DNA from: Erwinia tracheiphila | GTDB lineage: Bacteria > Pseudomonadota > Gammaproteobacteria > Enterobacterales > Enterobacteriaceae | DNA: 64,000 nucleotides | Assembly: GCF_021365465.1 (NCBI RefSeq) | Contig: NZ_CP089932.1 | Coordinates: 3,162,001 to 3,226,000 of the forward strand | Reading direction: 5' to 3' | Shown: piece after piece, positions 60,214-64,000 of the stretch | How positions within the stretch are numbered: the stretch's first letter is position 1 | Layout of the letters: each line of letters begins with the position of its first letter | Notes under the pieces: generated by a model | Databases searched by the model: none | Told to the model about the DNA's origin: nothing | The model's input: the letters and a program-made list of their open reading frames with translations, nothing else | Program-made: the position numbers and the translations under genes

Positions 60214-61209
60214 TTACTTCGCGATCTGTGCCAGGTTGTCTTTGTCAACCGGCACGTAGGCAACGCGTACTACTTTGGCTTCCAGTTTGTAGCTGGTGCC
60301 CTCGGTGGCCGATTTGCCTGCGGCGAGGTTTTTCGCCATATCAAAGGTGGCTTTCGCCTGGTTTTGCGCGTCGTTCAGCACAGTACCGGCCATCGCCCCT
60401 GATTTCACCAACGCCAGCGCTTCCGGCAACGCATCTACGCCAAATACCGGCACGGAAGTTTTGTTATGAGCTTTCAGCGCTTCTACGGCCCCCATTGCCA
60501 TCGCATCGTTGTTGGCGATAACCACTTCAATTTTGTTGCCGTTTGGACCAGACAGCCACGCATCCATTTTGTCTTTCGCCTGTGCGGTATCCCACATGGC
60601 GGTATCCAGGTGCAGCTGCTGGGTCTTCAGGCCGTCTTTATTCAGCGTATCAATCACGTATTTGGTACGGGCTTCCGCATCCGGGTGGCCCGGTTCACCT
60701 TTCAGCAGCACATACTGAATCACGCCATCTTTGTTCAGATCCCAGTTCGGGTTTGCTTTCCAGTGTTTCTCAATAAGCTCACCCTGCTTGACACCGGATT
60801 CTTTTGAGTCGGTGCCAACATAGTAGGCCTTGTCATAGCTGGCCAGTGCTTTAGCCGTTGGTTCTTTATTGAAGAAAACCACCGGAATATCATTTGCTTT
60901 GGCTTTGCTGATAACCACTGCCGCCGCCGCCGGGTCCACCAGGTTGATAGCCAGCGCCTTCACGCCCTTGGCCACCATGACATCTACCTGGTCGTTCTGG
61001 GTGGACTGGCTGTTCTGCGAGTCATTCATCAACAGCTTAACGTCAGGGCTGTTCCGGGCTTCTTTTTCAATGTCTTTGCGTACGACGGACATAAAGTTGT
61101 CATCGTATTTATAGATGGTCACGCCGATACGGGTATCCGCTGCATGGGCGTCAGTAGCACACATCATGCTGGCGGCCAGGACAGTAAGCGCGAAAGCCTT
61201 CTTATTCAT
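60214..61209 (-). CDS. mglB: Galactose/glucose-binding periplasmic protein MglB
   Basis: 331 residues with signal [20 protein letters not shown] ending ...AHA. The mature protein starts [17 protein letters not shown], the known galactose-binding protein start. The calcium loop DLNKDGVIQ is present, as are sugar-site residues in [15 protein letters not shown] and [16 protein letters not shown]. It captures galactose for MglAC and serves Trg chemotaxis. CRP and Gal operator sites lie upstream at 61477-61510. Confidence 0.97.
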   Translation of the reverse strand: MNKKAFALTVLAASMMCATDAHAADTRIGVTIYKYDDNFMSVVRKDIEKEARNSPDVKLLMNDSQNSQSTQNDQVDVMVAKGVKALAINLVDPAAAAVVISKAKANDIPVVFFNKEPTAKALASYDKAYYVGTDSKESGVKQGELIEKHWKANPNWDLNKDGVIQYVLLKGEPGHPDAEARTKYVIDTLNKDGLKTQQLHLDTAMWDTAQAKDKMDAWLSGPNGNKIEVVIANNDAMAMGAVEALKAHNKTSVPVFGVDALPEALALVKSGAMAGTVLNDAQNQAKATFDMAKNLAAGKSATEGTSYKLEAKVVRVAYVPVDKDNLAQIAK

Positions 61210-61476
61210 GGTATCTCCGGTTTTTTGTAGGGTCGTACTCTGCGTCTCACATTGCCAGTAAGGCGCTGAAATCCGGCAAGGCGTTCAACTCTACGCAAAG
61301 CCGATTATTTGTAAAACAAAACCCGACGTCCCTGTACCTTACCGCTGTCCAGAATGCTGTGTGATAAATCATTTTACTGCAGCTTGCCCTGCCGTTATTG
61401 CAGATTCAGCCGGTGTTACATGATGTTTCAATTTTTCTAACTGATTGCCATCATAAGGAAGGTAATGTTAATTAAC

Positions 61477-61492
61477 TGTGAATTTACTCACA
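61477..61492 (-). promoter_or_regulatory. CRP site of the mgl promoter
   Basis: Perfect TGTGA-N6-TCACA in the 337-bp galS-mglB spacer, about 270 bases before mglB. Confidence 0.85.
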
Positions 61493-61494
61493 AA

Positions 61495-61510
61495 TTGAAA
61501 ACGGTTACAT
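61495..61510 (-). promoter_or_regulatory. GalS/GalR operator of mgl
   Basis: Minus strand ATGTAACCGTTTTCAA matches GTGKAANCGNTTNCAC at 14 of 16 positions. It adjoins the CRP site, as in E. coli mglB. Confidence 0.75.
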
Positions 61511-61546
61511 CGCACAATTGTTCATCTTAGTGATCGGCACCACATT

Positions 61547-62545
61547 TTATCCTGAAGAGACTGAATGGCGGCGGACCAGTGTCGGCATAAAGCAGTGTTC
61601 TGCACTGTTATCAAGGCGCCCTTCCGCCCCCTTTAACGCCAGTTCTGTGGCCAGTTTAGCCATTGAAATAATGGGATAACGCACTGTGCTCAGTTGCGGA
61701 TCGGTGTAACGTGAAACAGGAATGTCATCAAACCCGACCACGGAAAGATGCTGCGGCACGGCAATGCCGTTATCTTTCAGCGCGGCCAGCGCACCTGCCG
61801 CCATGCTGTCGTTATAGGCAAACACCGCGCTCAGATGTAAATTTCGGCCAAGCAGCTCCACCATCGCTGCTTCGCCGCCCTGTAGATCAGGCTCGGCGCT
61901 GGCCATCCAGCTGTCAGGCGGCGTGATATGTTGCTCTTTCAGCGCCTGCAACCAGCCAGTGCGACGCTGTTCCACATCCTCGATCAGGTGGCTGGAAGCA
62001 AGATAGCCGATACGCTGGTGCCCCTGTTGCTGCAGCATGCGGATAGCCATCACTGCGCCACTGACATTGTCCAGACACACGCAGCGATGGGCGTAGTCCG
62101 GCAGCAGGCGGTTAATCAGCACCATCCCCGGCACCTGATCCATTAATTCGGCCAGTTCCGCATCGCCAAGAGCTTTGGCGTGAACCACCAGCGCGTTACA
62201 GCGCTGACGAATCAGCACTTCAATGGCATGTCGCTCTTTATCGGCCTGATGGTAGGAGTTATTAATCAGCACGTGTTTTTGCATGCGCTGGGCGACGGTA
62301 TCGACTGATTTTACCAGCGCACCAAAAAAAGGATCCGAGACGTCCATCACCACCACACCGATAGTGTCGCTGACCTGTGAGGCCAGAGCCTGAGCATTAG
62401 CGTTAGGCCGATAGCCCAGTGAATCGACAACGTTCAGCACCCTGTTGCGGGTTTCTGCGGTGACCGCGTTGCTGTGGTTTAATACGCGCGAAACCGTTGC
62501 CACCGACACATCAGCCGCACGGGCCACATCACGGATGGTGATCAT
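61547..62545 (-). CDS. galS: LacI-family repressor GalS
   Basis: 332 residues. The N-terminal LacI helix-turn-helix and hinge are [20 protein letters not shown] and [12 protein letters not shown]. The ligand-binding domain shares the GalR/GalS pattern ([20 protein letters not shown] and [16 protein letters not shown]). It represses mgl and itself and is relieved by galactose. It lies immediately upstream of mglB; the name GalS rather than GalR rests on this context. Confidence 0.93.
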   Translation of the reverse strand: MITIRDVARAADVSVATVSRVLNHSNAVTAETRNRVLNVVDSLGYRPNANAQALASQVSDTIGVVVMDVSDPFFGALVKSVDTVAQRMQKHVLINNSYHQADKERHAIEVLIRQRCNALVVHAKALGDAELAELMDQVPGMVLINRLLPDYAHRCVCLDNVSGAVMAIRMLQQQGHQRIGYLASSHLIEDVEQRRTGWLQALKEQHITPPDSWMASAEPDLQGGEAAMVELLGRNLHLSAVFAYNDSMAAGALAALKDNGIAVPQHLSVVGFDDIPVSRYTDPQLSTVRYPIISMAKLATELALKGAEGRLDNSAEHCFMPTLVRRHSVSSG

Positions 62546-62651
62546 GCTTGTTGAACCAATAAGAAGATTTGCATAGCCGTTCCTGACCCGACGTTTCAGG
62601 CAGCCATTCTGACAGGAAGCGGGGGAATACTACGTGAATTGCGTCACAACG

Positions 62652-62667
62652 ATGAAAGCGGTTACAT
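62652..62667 (-). promoter_or_regulatory. GalS/GalR operator in the galS promoter
   Basis: Minus strand ATGTAACCGCTTTCAT matches the Gal consensus at 14 of 16. It lies 107-122 bases before the galS start and suggests autoregulation. Confidence 0.7.
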
Positions 62668-62683
62668 ACAATTCCGCAACAAT

Positions 62684-62699
62684 TGTGATCTATCTCTCT
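62684..62699 (+). promoter_or_regulatory. Possible CRP half-site near galS
   Basis: TGTGA-N6-TCTCT: one half-site perfect, the other 3 of 5. It stands 16 bp from the galS operator, a similar pairing to the one at mgl. Confidence 0.4.
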
Positions 62700-62700
62700 T

Positions 62701-63855
62701 TCAGGCGCGTTTGTGCAAGGGCTTGCCACCTGCTAACCGCGTTAGTTTACGCCAGAGCCATTCCATCGGCCCCTGCCGGAAATAACGTAGCCAGTAAACG
62801 GAGAACAGTATATTGCACAGCCACACCAGCGGCACCAGCATCAGCAGGTGAACGCGGTCCAGCTGATTAAACCATCCCAGTCGATTAAACAGCGTGGTAC
62901 AGATCAGCGTTTGTAGCAGATAGTTACTTAGCGCCATCCGGCCCACACAGGTAACGGCAGTGGTGATTTTCAGCTGGCAGAGCGTTGGCCACCAGCCGAA
63001 ACAGAGCGCGGCATAGCCCAGCGCCTGAAGCGGCGCGGCCAGCTCACTCGGAAGCTGAAGCAAAAAGCCGGACCAGCGGAAGTCCCAGCCGCTGTGCCAT
63101 TGCAGGTAAATCGCCGGGATCTGGATAAGCCACGCCGTGCCAATAAGCATCAATGCGCAACGACGATAATGGGCCTGGCTTCGTTCACCATTCAGCCAGC
63201 CGCTGCGCATCAGCGCCGCGCCAATCAGCATCAGACCGGCAAGCTGCCAGCCATATTGCGCCGCCAGCGACAGCAGCCCGGACATAAGCATATCCAGGCG
63301 GTTACGAACGGCTTCCCAGCCGCCGTGGACTTTCCAGAAAGTTTCGTACTGCACTTCAGCAAAACCGGGGAGCCATGAATCATTCACCTGCTCCCCCGAC
63401 GCCATGCTCATCGCCAACAGCGCACCACAGCCCACGAGATACAGCAGCACCCCCGTATTGAGCAACCGCCGGCTGGAGCCAGCATCGCGGATCATCCGCC
63501 ATGCCAGCAGGCCGATCAGGCCATAATCCAGCAGAATATCGCCATCCCAGAGAAACACGCCGTGCATAAAACCAAGCAGCACCAGCCAGCTCAGACGTGC
63601 CTGAAGCCAGCGCTTTCCGGCGGGGAGCAACATCTGTATGCCTGCGCCAAACAGCAGCGCAAAAAGTGAGAGAAATTTGAGCAGGGCAAAAAAGTCCATG
63701 ACCGCCCAGCTTAAGGCATCAGCCCAGGCAGGCTGACCGTGCCAGGCGGGGTTCAGATAGGCCGCGCGCGGCTGCCCAAAGGCAACGATATTAAGCAGCA
63801 GTATCCCAAGGATGGAAACGCCCCGGATAAGATCCAGGGCCTGAATACGTGGCAT
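62701..63855 (-). CDS. yeiB: DUF418 membrane protein YeiB
   Basis: 384 residues with about nine hydrophobic segments. Family hallmarks: start RIQALDLIRGVSILGILLLN, central HGVFLWDGDILLDYGLIG and C-terminal GRMALSNYLLQTLICT. DUF418 proteins are acyltransferase-3-like membrane proteins of unknown function. It begins eight bases after folE, the E. coli folE-yeiB arrangement, so the two are probably co-transcribed. Confidence 0.93.
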   Translation of the reverse strand: MPRIQALDLIRGVSILGILLLNIVAFGQPRAAYLNPAWHGQPAWADALSWAVMDFFALLKFLSLFALLFGAGIQMLLPAGKRWLQARLSWLVLLGFMHGVFLWDGDILLDYGLIGLLAWRMIRDAGSSRRLLNTGVLLYLVGCGALLAMSMASGEQVNDSWLPGFAEVQYETFWKVHGGWEAVRNRLDMLMSGLLSLAAQYGWQLAGLMLIGAALMRSGWLNGERSQAHYRRCALMLIGTAWLIQIPAIYLQWHSGWDFRWSGFLLQLPSELAAPLQALGYAALCFGWWPTLCQLKITTAVTCVGRMALSNYLLQTLICTTLFNRLGWFNQLDRVHLLMLVPLVWLCNILFSVYWLRYFRQGPMEWLWRKLTRLAGGKPLHKRA

Positions 63856-63863
63856 CAGGGCAA

Positions 63864-64000
63864 TCAGCCGTGGCGGACGGCACGCAGGAACTCCTGCCGG
63901 GTGTTCTGGCTGGACTTAAACAGGCCGCCCAGTGAGGTAGTGGTGGTGGCGCTGGTGGCATCACGAATGCCGCGTGATTTCACGCAGTAGTGTACTGCAT
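63864..64000 (-). CDS. folE: GTP cyclohydrolase I, 3' end only
   Basis: The window ends inside the gene. The visible C-terminus reads [20 protein letters not shown], then [17 protein letters not shown] and LRAVRHG. This includes the zinc-ligand cysteine HYCV and the strongly conserved SLGGLF end of FolE. The enzyme makes dihydroneopterin triphosphate from GTP for folate synthesis. Confidence 0.95.
   Translation of the reverse strand, partial: AVHYCVKSRGIRDATSATTTTSLGGLFKSSQNTRQEFLRAVRHG

Overview
The window reads as the chromosome of a plant-associated enterobacterium of the genus Erwinia, most likely the amylovora group. The first 15.5 kb is an amylovoran-type (ams/cps) exopolysaccharide operon, and the rest follows the Escherichia coli gene order asmA-dcd-udk ... 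yegD-mdtABCD-baeSR-yegQ-yegS ... thiD-apbC-metG-yohJK-cdd ... sanA ... mglBAC-galS-yeiB-folE. The species assignment is inference.

Layout. 1-15460 (minus strand): ams operon, read amsG, amsH (Wza), amsI (Wzb phosphatase), amsA (Wzc kinase), amsB, amsC (Wzy-like), two more glycosyltransferases, amsF, amsJ, amsK, amsL (Wzx-like, cut by the window edge). Its long leader (15461-16171) holds a JUMPstart/ops element, an RcsAB-like box and a strong hairpin, and a terminator-like hairpin lies inside the operon at 7766-7789. 16172-16937: an intact IS1-like element with an 8-bp target duplication, followed by a broken yegH. 17498-21541: asmA, dcd, udk and a PAP2 phosphatase. 21745-25060: a decayed dgcE (yegE), a degenerate IS200-type element and a C-terminally truncated yegD. 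25244-36179: the mdtABC RND efflux genes with baeSR; mdtD between them carries several lesions. 36335-38816: yegQ (trhP) and yegS.

38817-46030 is an accessory island between yegS and thiD. It holds an IS110-family scrap, a 398-bp internally deleted IS26-like element, a serine recombinase, an A+T-rich stretch with an OspC-family type III effector gene and a second interrupted effector-like gene, a truncated recombinase, a full 820-bp IS26-like element, the stump of a toxin-like gene with a DUF1493 partner, a frameshifted phage tail-collar gene with an Ig-like domain, and a sarcosine-oxidase-like fragment.

46039-64000 returns to core genes: thiD (thiM is broken), apbC/mrp, metG, yohJK, cdd, maeA, sanA, a second IS200-type copy abutting the mgl terminator, mglBAC with galS and its operators, yeiB and the end of folE.

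How the parts work together: amsG/B/J/K and the other transferases build the lipid-linked repeat unit, AmsL flips it, AmsC polymerises it, and AmsH/A/I export it and control chain length. The OspC-like gene, if translocated, would act in a eukaryotic host cell. Around these intact systems there is much gene decay (yegH, dgcE, yegD, mdtD, thiM, tail fibre, soxA-like), as expected of a host-adapted genome under insertion-sequence pressure.
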